Shown here: positions 57,651-64,000 of the stretch, piece by piece
Layout: every line of letters starts with the position of its first letter
How positions within the stretch are numbered: the first letter of the stretch is position 1
Origin: Gaiellasilicea sp963749515
GTDB taxonomy: Bacteria > Actinomycetota > Thermoleophilia > Gaiellales > Gaiellaceae
Assembly (NCBI GenBank): GCA_963749515.1
Contig: CAVVMR010000010.1
Coordinates: forward strand, 186,001 to 250,000
Length of the DNA stretch: 64,000 nt
Reading direction: 5' to 3'
Made by a program: the position numbers and the translations under genes
The notes under the pieces: generated by a model
What the model was told of the DNA's origin: nothing
The model's database searches: none
The model's input: the letters and a program-made list of their open reading frames with translations, nothing else

Positions 57651-60491
57651 ATGGCCACCGACGAGCTGATCGTCCATGGGGCCCGCGAGCACAACCTCAA
57701 GGACATCGACGTCCGGCTGCCGCGGAATTCCCTCGTCTGCATCACCGGGTTGTCCGGATCGGGCAAGTCCTCGTTGGCGTTCGACACGATCTACGCCGAG
57801 GGCCAGCGCCGCTACGTGGAGAGCCTCTCCGCCTATGCGCGCCAGTTCCTGCAGATGATGGAGAAGCCCGACGTGGACTCGATCGAAGGGCTTTCGCCGG
57901 CGATCTCGATCGACCAGAAGACCACCTCGCGGAACCCGCGCTCGACGGTCGGGACGGTCACCGAGATCTACGACTACCTCCGCCTGCTCTACGCGCGCGT
58001 CGGCCGGCCTCACTGCCCGGTCTGCGGCAGGCAGATCGCGGGGCAGAGCCTCGACCAGATCGTGGAGCAGATCCTGGCGCTGCCCGAGGGCACGAGGTTC
58101 ACCGTGAACGCGCCGATCGTGCGCGACCGCAAGGGCGAGTTCCGCGACGTGCTCGAGGAGTTGCGGGCCGACGGCTTCACCCGCGTCAAGGTCGACGGCG
58201 AGGTGCGCCTGCTCGAGGAGGAGATCGTCCTCGACAAGAAGTTCAAGCACGAGATCGACGTGGTCGTCGACCGGCTCGTGCTGAAGCCCGACCTCCGCCA
58301 GCGCCTGACCCAGTCGGTCGAGACGGCGGCGGCGCTCGCCGACGGGCTGGTTGCGATCGACGTCGTCGAAGGAGAGGCGATGCTCTTCTCGGAGAAGTTC
58401 GCCTGTCCCGAGCACGGCGTCTCGCTGCCCGAGCTCCAGCCGCGGATCTTCTCCTTCAACTCACCGCACGGAGCCTGCCCGCGCTGCACCGGGCTCGGCT
58501 CGCAGCTGGAGATCGATCCCGACCTGGTCGTCCCGGACACGACCGTCTCTGTCGGCGACGGCGCGCTCGTCCCCTGGTCGGTCGGAAACGGGGGCTTCTA
58601 CGACTCGGTCGTGCAGGCGATCTGCGACCGCTACGAGATCGATCCCGACACCGCGTGGCGGGACCTGACGACCGAGCAGCAGGACCTCTTCCTCCACGGC
58701 ACCAAGGGCGACAAGCTCTACGTCCAGTACCGGAACCGGATGGGCCGGCGGCGCTCCTACACGATGGCCTTCGAAGGCATCGTCTCGTCGCTCCAGCGCC
58801 GCTACAGGGAGACCGACTCCGCGCAGCAGCGCGAGCGGATCGAGGAGTACATGAGCTTCCGGCCGTGCGGCACCTGCAACGGGGCGCGGCTGAAGCCCGA
58901 GGTGCTCGCGGTCACCATCGGCGCCAAGTCGATCAACGAGTTCACGCGCATGTCGGTGACGCGGTCGCTGGCCTTCCTCGACGAGCTGGGACTGACGCCG
59001 ACGGAGGAGCTGATCGGCCACAGGATCGTCAAGGAGATCCGCGAGCGGCTCACCTTCCTCGACAACGTCGGCGTCGGCTACCTCCAGCTCGACCGGGCGG
59101 CAAAGACGCTGTCGGGCGGCGAGGCACAGCGGCTCCGGCTCGCGACGCAGATCGGGTCACAGCTCGTCGGCGTGCTCTACATCCTCGACGAGCCGTCGAT
59201 CGGATTGCACCAGCGCGACAACGGCAGGCTGATCGCAACGCTGCAGCGGCTCAAGGATCTCGGCAACACCGTCCTCGTCGTCGAGCACGACGAGCAGATG
59301 ATGCGCACCGCCGACTGGCTCGTCGACATGGGGCCGGGGGCGGGCGAGCACGGCGGCTGGGTCGTCGCGGAAGGCGCCGCGAAGGACGTGATGGCGAACA
59401 AGAAGTCCATCACGGGCCAGTTCCTCTCCGGCAAGCGGACGATCGCGATCCCGCCGCGGCGCGAGAACGACAGCGGCCACTTCACCGTGCGCGGTGCGTC
59501 GATGCACAACCTGAAGGAGATCGACGTCGAGTTCCCGGTCGGCAAGTTCGTGACGGTGACCGGCGTCTCCGGCTCCGGCAAGTCGACGCTCGTGAACGAG
59601 ATCGTCTACAAGGCGCTCGCCAACCGCCTCAACAAGATGCGTGTGAAGCCGGGCGACCACGACTCGGTCGACGGGATCGACGTCTTCGACAAGGTGATCG
59701 ACATCGACCAGAAGCCGATCGGCCGCACGCCGCGCTCGAACCCGGCGACCTACATCGACCTCTTCACGCACATCCGCGAGCTCTACTCGCTCACGCCCGA
59801 GTCGAAGGTGCGCGGGTACAAGCCGGGCCGCTTCTCGTTCAACGTGCGCGGCGGCCGCTGCGAGACGTGCAAGGGCGACGGGACGATCAAGATCGAGATG
59901 CACTTCCTGCCGGACGTCTACGTGCAGTGCGAGACCTGCCATGGGCACCGGTACAACAAGGAGACGCTCGAGGTGCGCTTCAAGGGCAAGTCGATCGCCG
60001 ACGTGCTCGAGATGTCGGTCGAGGAGGCGCTGACCTTCTTCGCGAAGATCCCGAAGCTGCGCCGGCGGCTCCAGACGCTGCACGACGTCGGGCTCGACTA
60101 CGTCAAGCTCGGACAGCCGGCGACGACGCTCTCCGGCGGCGAGGCGCAGCGCGTCAAGCTCGCGGCGGAGCTCTGCAAGGTCGCGACGGGCCGCACCCTC
60201 TACATCCTCGACGAGCCCACGACGGGCCTGCACTTCGCGGACATCGAGAAGCTGCTCGAGGTGCTGCAGCGGCTCGTGGATGCCGGCAACACGGTGCTCG
60301 TGATCGAGCACAACCTCGACGTGATCAAGCAGGCCGACTGGGTCGTCGACCTCGGCCCGGAGGGCGGCGAGGCCGGCGGCGAGCTGATCGCGGCAGGCAC
60401 GCCGGAGCAGATCGCGGAGACCGAGGGGTCGTTCACCGGCGAGTTCCTCCGCAACGTGCTCGCACCGCGCGGGGAGCCTGTCGCCGCATGA
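57651..60491 (+). CDS. uvrA: Excinuclease ABC subunit A
   Basis: A 946-residue UvrA, the damage-recognition ATPase. The first ABC has Walker A GLSGSGKSSLAF at about 31-42 and the signature LSGGEAQRLRLATQIGS. The second has GVSGSGKSTLVNEI and LSGGEAQRVKLAAELCK. Zinc cysteines appear as HCPVCGRQ, CPRCTGLG, CETCKGDG and CETCHGH. It is under a LexA box and overlaps the next gene by ATGA. Confidence 0.97.
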   Translation: MATDELIVHGAREHNLKDIDVRLPRNSLVCITGLSGSGKSSLAFDTIYAEGQRRYVESLSAYARQFLQMMEKPDVDSIEGLSPAISIDQKTTSRNPRSTVGTVTEIYDYLRLLYARVGRPHCPVCGRQIAGQSLDQIVEQILALPEGTRFTVNAPIVRDRKGEFRDVLEELRADGFTRVKVDGEVRLLEEEIVLDKKFKHEIDVVVDRLVLKPDLRQRLTQSVETAAALADGLVAIDVVEGEAMLFSEKFACPEHGVSLPELQPRIFSFNSPHGACPRCTGLGSQLEIDPDLVVPDTTVSVGDGALVPWSVGNGGFYDSVVQAICDRYEIDPDTAWRDLTTEQQDLFLHGTKGDKLYVQYRNRMGRRRSYTMAFEGIVSSLQRRYRETDSAQQRERIEEYMSFRPCGTCNGARLKPEVLAVTIGAKSINEFTRMSVTRSLAFLDELGLTPTEELIGHRIVKEIRERLTFLDNVGVGYLQLDRAAKTLSGGEAQRLRLATQIGSQLVGVLYILDEPSIGLHQRDNGRLIATLQRLKDLGNTVLVVEHDEQMMRTADWLVDMGPGAGEHGGWVVAEGAAKDVMANKKSITGQFLSGKRTIAIPPRRENDSGHFTVRGASMHNLKEIDVEFPVGKFVTVTGVSGSGKSTLVNEIVYKALANRLNKMRVKPGDHDSVDGIDVFDKVIDIDQKPIGRTPRSNPATYIDLFTHIRELYSLTPESKVRGYKPGRFSFNVRGGRCETCKGDGTIKIEMHFLPDVYVQCETCHGHRYNKETLEVRFKGKSIADVLEMSVEEALTFFAKIPKLRRRLQTLHDVGLDYVKLGQPATTLSGGEAQRVKLAAELCKVATGRTLYILDEPTTGLHFADIEKLLEVLQRLVDAGNTVLVIEHNLDVIKQADWVVDLGPEGGEAGGELIAAGTPEQIAETEGSFTGEFLRNVLAPRGEPVAA

Positions 60492-61066
60492 CGCTGCAGG
60501 AGATCGCCCCCGGCCTGCGCCGCTGGACCGCCTGGCACGACCACTGGGAGGAGGACGTCGGCTCGGTCGCGGTCGACACGCCCGACGGGCTCGTGCTCAT
60601 CGACCCGCTCGATCCGCCTTCCCACCTGCCGCGCCCCAGGCACGTGCTCCTCACGGTCTACTGGCACGCGCGCGGAGCCGGCAGGCTGAAGGCTCGCGTC
60701 TGGGCGCCGTCGCGCTCACGGCGTCCGCTCCAGAACCGCGGCGTCGACGCGACGGCGGAGGCCGAGGAGCTGCCCGGCGGGATCGTCCCGTTTCAGACCG
60801 CTCGCGCGGCGGAGGCCGTCTACTGGCTGCCGGAGCACCGCGCCGTCGTGGTCGGCGACGTCCTACTCGGTGCGGGTGCGAAGCCGCGCGCCACGGACGA
60901 GCCGCTCCGCCTCTGCCCGAAACAGTGGCTCGGGAAGCCGACGCACGAGGACTTGAGGACGTCGCTGCGGCCGCTGCTCGACCTGCCGGTGGAGCATGTG
61001 CTCGTCTCGCACGGGCGCCCCGTCGTCGGAAACGGCAAGCGCGAGCTCGCGCGGGCGCTGACGTGA
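60488..61066 (+). CDS. Degenerate metallo-beta-lactamase-fold protein
   Basis: A 192-residue protein with the MBL shape: SVAVDTPDGLVLIDPLDPP opens the sheet, VLLTVYWHARGAGRLKAR occupies the place of the metal motif THxHxDH, and AVYWLPEHRAVVVGDVLLG plus DLPVEHVLVSHGRPV fit the later strands with one His. Most metal ligands are missing, so hydrolytic activity is doubtful. It is coupled to uvrA by ATGA and to the next gene by GTGA, so it is probably induced with uvrA. Confidence 0.75.
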   Translation: MTLQEIAPGLRRWTAWHDHWEEDVGSVAVDTPDGLVLIDPLDPPSHLPRPRHVLLTVYWHARGAGRLKARVWAPSRSRRPLQNRGVDATAEAEELPGGIVPFQTARAAEAVYWLPEHRAVVVGDVLLGAGAKPRATDEPLRLCPKQWLGKPTHEDLRTSLRPLLDLPVEHVLVSHGRPVVGNGKRELARALT

Positions 61067-61872
61067 CCACGGTCGCCGAGCGCCGGGAACGATTCCGGGC
61101 GCTGCACGCCGCAGACGGGCTGTTCGTGATGCCGAACCCGTGGGACGTCGGCTCGGCCCGGCTTCTCGCGTCCTCCGGCTTCGAAGCGCTCGCGACGACG
61201 AGCGCCGGCTTCGCCTGGGCTCTCGGCAAGCACGACCAGACCGTGACCCGCGACGAGCTCGTCGCGCACGTGAGAGAGATCGCCGCCGCGACCGATCTGC
61301 CCCTGAACGTGGACAGCGAGCGCTGCTACCCGGACGATCCGGGCGGTGTCGCCGAGACGGTGAGGCTGCTCGCCGAGGCCGGCGCGGCTGGCTTCTCGAT
61401 CGAGGACTACGACCCGGGCGCGGACGGAATGGACGAGGTCGGCGTCGCCGCAGAACGTGTCGCCGTCGCGGCCGAGGCGTCACGGGGGCTGTCCGAGCCG
61501 ATGGTGCTCACCGCCCGGGCCGAGAACCACATCCGCGGCGTCACCGACCTCGACGACACGATCGCCCGCCTGGTCGCGTATCGCGACGCGGGCGCCGACG
61601 TGCTCTACGCGCCGGGACTCATCGAGCTCGAGCAGATCGCGTCCGTCGTCTCTGCGGTGGAGATCCCTCTGAACGTCCTCGTCCTGCCGGGCGGCCCGAC
61701 GGTCGCCGAGCTGGCCGGCGTGGGCGTCCGCCGCGTCTCGACGGGAAGCCTGCTGGCGGCGGTGGCCTACGGCGCCCTGGTCGAGGCGGCGAACGTGCTC
61801 CGCGACGACGGGGCGTCGCCGCCGACCGACGACCTCGTTTCGCGTTCGGCGCTCGGCGCCGCGTTCGACTAG
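61063..61872 (+). CDS. Isocitrate lyase/PEP mutase family protein
   Basis: A 269-residue TIM-barrel of the PEP mutase/isocitrate lyase superfamily (PEP mutase_2 type). MPNPWDVGSARLLASSGFEA opens the barrel, LPLNVDSERCYPDD is the metal-binding region, AGAAGFSIEDYDPG and VLTARAENHIRGV follow. The KKCGH loop of isocitrate lyase is absent. It may cleave or mutate a small acid; the substrate is not known. It overlaps the preceding stop by 4 nt and ends in a CTAG shared with the thioesterase. Confidence 0.87.
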   Translation: MTTVAERRERFRALHAADGLFVMPNPWDVGSARLLASSGFEALATTSAGFAWALGKHDQTVTRDELVAHVREIAAATDLPLNVDSERCYPDDPGGVAETVRLLAEAGAAGFSIEDYDPGADGMDEVGVAAERVAVAAEASRGLSEPMVLTARAENHIRGVTDLDDTIARLVAYRDAGADVLYAPGLIELEQIASVVSAVEIPLNVLVLPGGPTVAELAGVGVRRVSTGSLLAAVAYGALVEAANVLRDDGASPPTDDLVSRSALGAAFD

Positions 61873-62267
61873 AGCACGGCCTGCGTCTGGGTGACGCGGG
61901 CGACGTGCTTGCCGTTCTCGTCGAAGAGGTCGGTCTCGACGACGATCGTGCGGCTGCCGCGGTGAAGCGGTCGCGAGCGTGCCTCGACTCGTCCCGAGCG
62001 GACGGCCGAGAAGAAGTTCGTCTTCGACTCGATCGTCGCGGTCGCCGTCGAGCCTTCGGGCAGGTTGAGGAACGCGCAGAACGCGCCTGCCGTGTCGGCG
62101 AGGCCCATCAGGACGCCGCCGTGCAGCATCCCCGCCGCCGTCGTCAGCCGTTTCTCCCACTCGACCGTGGCGTGCACCTCGTCCTTGGAGGCGGCGATCA
62201 TCTCGAGACCGAGCGTCCCTGCGTACGGCATCGCCGTGCGCACCTGCTCGGTGAGCGCCTCGTCCAC
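61869..62267 (-). CDS. PaaI-like hotdog thioesterase
   Basis: A 132-residue hotdog-fold acyl-CoA thioesterase of the PaaI group. LTTAAGMLHGGVLMGLADTAG carries the conserved H-G-G and the catalytic Asp. The C-terminal RTIVVETDLFDENGKHVARVTQTQ is typical. TAGGTT lies 6 nt before GTG 62267. Substrate unknown. Confidence 0.88.
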   Translation of the reverse strand: MDEALTEQVRTAMPYAGTLGLEMIAASKDEVHATVEWEKRLTTAAGMLHGGVLMGLADTAGAFCAFLNLPEGSTATATIESKTNFFSAVRSGRVEARSRPLHRGSRTIVVETDLFDENGKHVARVTQTQAVL

Positions 62268-62273
62268 GCGCTG

Positions 62274-62279
62274 AACCTA
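62274..62279 (-). promoter_or_regulatory. -10 hexamer of the thioesterase gene
   Basis: TAGGTT on the - strand, 6 nt before the GTG. Confidence 0.4.
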
Positions 62280-62326
62280 CCAACTGAGGGATGCAGCCCT
62301 GATCGGCCCGTGCCGATGCCCGGACC

Positions 62327-63070
62327 GTGATTCGGCTTCTAGGAACAGTTGTCGCCGCCGCGTTCCTCCTCACAGGCTGCAGCACCGAGGAAGGCAACCG
62401 CGCACAGGAGCTCCTGCAGCAGGCGGAGCAGGCGCAGGCCAAGCTCAGCTCGGCGACGTTCGAGGCGAGCGTCGGCTTCCAGATGGAAGGGAAGCAGGTC
62501 GACCTGGCAATGGAAGGCGCCGCCTCGAAGGAGGGCGCGTCGTTCTCGCTGCGCGCGAACGGCATTCCCGAGGCGGCCGGTAAGGGCTACCAGCTGGTGA
62601 TCCGCGGCAACCGCGCCTGGATGAAGGAGTCGGGCGGCACGTGGACGTCGCTGCCCGTGCCGAAGGAGATGAACGGCGTGAGCGGCTCGATGGGCGCCGG
62701 CGCGTTCCAGGAGCTCGCCCGCTACGTCCGCGATGTGCGCGTCGCCGAGCACCAGCAGATCGGCGGCAAGCCGGTGACCACGATCGCCGGCGAGATCGAC
62801 ACGGCCGGAATGATCAAGGCGATGACGAAGCTGGGCTCGCTCTCCGGGCCGGGCGGCGAGCAGCCCGCGTTCTCCTTCGACCTCGACGACCTCGGCCTCA
62901 CGTTCGGCGACATCAAGGCCGTGCTCACGATCGACGAGGGCACGCAGCTGCTGTCGACGGCGCTCGTCACGCTCAGCATGGAAGCGCAGGGCCAGACGCT
63001 CGACTTCGAGGTCCGCTACCGGCTCACGAGCTCCAACGAGCCGATCACGCTCCCGTCCGTCTCGGGCTAG
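62327..63070 (+). CDS. LppX/LprG-like lipoprotein
   Basis: A 247-residue exported lipoprotein. The short signal MIRLLGTVVAAAFLLTGC gives a lipobox. The mature part has a coiled-coil-like start (RAQELLQQAEQAQAKLSSAT), then beta-rich segments (VRDVRVAEHQQIGGKPVTTI in parts) and an acidic C-terminal FDLDDLGLTFGDIKAVLTID. This matches the LppX/LprG/LolA-like U-shaped lipid-carrier shape, though the call is by pattern. GTG is the start. Confidence 0.72.
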   Translation: MIRLLGTVVAAAFLLTGCSTEEGNRAQELLQQAEQAQAKLSSATFEASVGFQMEGKQVDLAMEGAASKEGASFSLRANGIPEAAGKGYQLVIRGNRAWMKESGGTWTSLPVPKEMNGVSGSMGAGAFQELARYVRDVRVAEHQQIGGKPVTTIAGEIDTAGMIKAMTKLGSLSGPGGEQPAFSFDLDDLGLTFGDIKAVLTIDEGTQLLSTALVTLSMEAQGQTLDFEVRYRLTSSNEPITLPSVSG

Positions 63071-63076
63071 AACCAC

Positions 63077-63082
63077 TAGATT
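63077..63082 (+). promoter_or_regulatory. -10 hexamer of the Yip1-like gene
   Basis: TAGATT, 6 nt before GTG 63089. Confidence 0.4.
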
Positions 63083-63088
63083 CGGGGC

Positions 63089-63712
63089 GTGGACCCCGAC
63101 CGCCAGTGGTGGCTGCGTGTGCCCGCCGTCTTCCTCTCGCCGAAGTCGGTCTTCGTCGCGATGCGGGACGAGTCGCGCGAGGATCTCGACGCCCGTTCGG
63201 AGCCGGTGCTTGCGCTCGTGTCTCTCGCCGCGGTCGCAATCGCACTCGGCACCAGCACCGCGCGCACGCTGTACGACGATCCCGAGTACGACGCCCTGAA
63301 CATCGCCATCTGGGCGGTCATCGCCGGCGGGGTCATTGCCTTCGTCGGCTACTTCATCGTCGGCGGGGCTCTCTACCTCGGGACGCGCGGCCTCGGAAGC
63401 GTCGGCACGTTCAGACGCGCCCGGCACATCCTCGGCTTCGCCGCGGCTCCGCTGGCGCTCTCGCTGCTTCTCCTCTGGCCGCTTCAGCTCGCCGTGTTCG
63501 GCAGCGATGTCTTCCGGCGCGGCGGTTCCGACCACGGGACCGGCGCGCGCGTCTTCGACGCGCTCGAGCTCGGCTTTGCCGCCTGGTCGGCCGTGCTGCT
63601 GCTCGTCGGCGTGCGGGCCGTCCACGGCTGGACGTGGGCCCGCTCGCTCGGGGCGCTCGGGCTCGTCGCCCTCTTCCTAGCGGCGTTCGCGAATCTCGAT
63701 TCGGTCTTCTAG
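63089..63712 (+). CDS. Yip1-domain membrane protein
   Basis: A 207-residue membrane protein with four to five hydrophobic helices. The N-terminal RVPAVFLSPKSVFVAMRDE is the Yip1 family start; helices include VLALVSLAAVAIALGT, AVIAGGVIAFVGYFIVGG and ILGFAAAPLALSLLLLW. Bacterial members have no known role. Its 3' 36 nt lie opposite the end of panB. Confidence 0.78.
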   Translation: MDPDRQWWLRVPAVFLSPKSVFVAMRDESREDLDARSEPVLALVSLAAVAIALGTSTARTLYDDPEYDALNIAIWAVIAGGVIAFVGYFIVGGALYLGTRGLGSVGTFRRARHILGFAAAPLALSLLLLWPLQLAVFGSDVFRRGGSDHGTGARVFDALELGFAAWSAVLLLVGVRAVHGWTWARSLGALGLVALFLAAFANLDSVF

Positions 63713-64000
63713 CGCCTCCTCGAAGAGGGCGAGCTCGTCCGCAGGCATCGAGTAGGTGTGCTGCTCCTCCGGGAAGCGGCGTTCGCGAACCTCTTCCACG
63801 TACGCGCCGACGGCGGTCTTGATCTGCTCGGCCAGGTCCGCGTACTGCTTGACGAAGCGCGGAGCGTGGCCCTCGTACAGCCCGAGCAGGTCATGCCAGA
63901 CCAGCACCTGCCCGTCGCAGTGCACGCCGGCGCCGATCCCGATCGTCGGCACGCTCAGCGCCTCGGTGATCCGCGCCGCAACGGGCGCCGGCACCGCTTC
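63677..64000 (-). CDS. panB: 3-methyl-2-oxobutanoate hydroxymethyltransferase, C-terminal part
   Basis: The C-terminal about 107 residues of PanB, first enzyme of pantothenate synthesis (ketopantoate formation). AARITEALSVPTIGIGAG, CDGQVLVWHDLLGL and PRFVKQYADLAEQI are family signature. The gene continues to the right of the window, so the start is not seen. The C-terminal tail (SMPADELALFEEALED) is longer than in E. coli. Overlaps the convergent Yip1-like end by 36 nt. Confidence 0.92.
   Translation of the reverse strand, partial: EAVPAPVAARITEALSVPTIGIGAGVHCDGQVLVWHDLLGLYEGHAPRFVKQYADLAEQIKTAVGAYVEEVRERRFPEEQHTYSMPADELALFEEALEDRIEIRERR

Noticed and set aside
56795..61066. A 1423-codon open frame reading across uvrA and into the next gene
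   Set aside because: Upstream of 60488 it is an Arg/Ala-rich shadow of uvrA; only the last 192 codons have a folded-protein pattern and their own coupled ATG.

Overview
The window is a compact, very GC-rich bacterial chromosome segment with no transposase, integrase, plasmid or CRISPR signature. Three things point to a deep actinobacterial lineage, most plausibly Thermoleophilia (Gaiellales or Solirubrobacterales): a Gram-positive type LexA box (CGAAC-N4-GTTCG) at uvrA, ANTAR signalling, and many apparently leaderless starts. The lineage is inferred from gene content and composition, not from a search.

Region 1 (1-9941) is a housekeeping run on the + strand: mtaB (5' end outside the window), a HIT protein with a probable CTG start, yqeY, phoH, ybeY, a DgkA-PAP2 fusion, cdd, era and a 1608-residue NAD-dependent glutamate dehydrogenase. 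Most of these genes overlap by 1-8 nt. The exception is a 148-nt hairpin-rich spacer before dgkA.

Region 2 (9938-18758) is more unusual. It has an orphan contractile-tail tube protein with a small partner, a YpfJ-type zinc peptidase, a deoxyribose degradation operon (deoC, aldehyde dehydrogenase, a 28-residue membrane mini-ORF, a truncated ALDH), a secreted sialidase-like propeller, a shrunken TrpC-like barrel and a membrane-fused spermidine synthase-like protein.

Region 3 (18755-25750) holds a receiver protein with Glu at the phosphorylation site, divergent from an ANTAR regulator. It continues with a phosphofructokinase carrying PPi-type residues, an acyl desaturase, three glycosyltransferases, a P-loop kinase-like protein and tRNA-Leu(CAA).

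Region 4 (25825-31242) is a complete branched-chain amino-acid type ABC importer (livKHMGF) with a strong terminator between livK and livH and a possible second promoter just after it. Regions around 31-35 kb hold a LarA-like protein, a double GNAT and a secreted HEXXH protein. Then follow polA, rpsA, coaE, a lytic transglycosylase and a divergent tetR/MFS pair.

Region 5 (42798-50337, - strand) is an elemental iron uptake cluster (EfeO-like lipoprotein plus FTR1/EfeU permease) bracketed by two paralogous secreted proteins resembling the dimethylformamidase large-subunit C-terminal domain, a family known to use mononuclear iron. Region 6 (50375-64000) contains uvrB and uvrA (uvrA under a clear SOS promoter), two GlsB/YeaQ-like membrane proteins, an M32 carboxypeptidase, a phosphoesterase, an AI-2E family permease, a degenerate metallo-beta-lactamase-fold protein, a PEP mutase/isocitrate lyase family protein, a thioesterase, an LppX-like lipoprotein, a Yip1-like protein and the 3' part of panB.

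Two window-wide patterns stand out. Many uncoupled genes carry a TANNNT hexamer 6-9 nt before the start codon and lack a Shine-Dalgarno, which suggests leaderless transcripts. Six convergent gene pairs end inside one shared 4-bp stop motif (CTAG, TTAG or CTAA).
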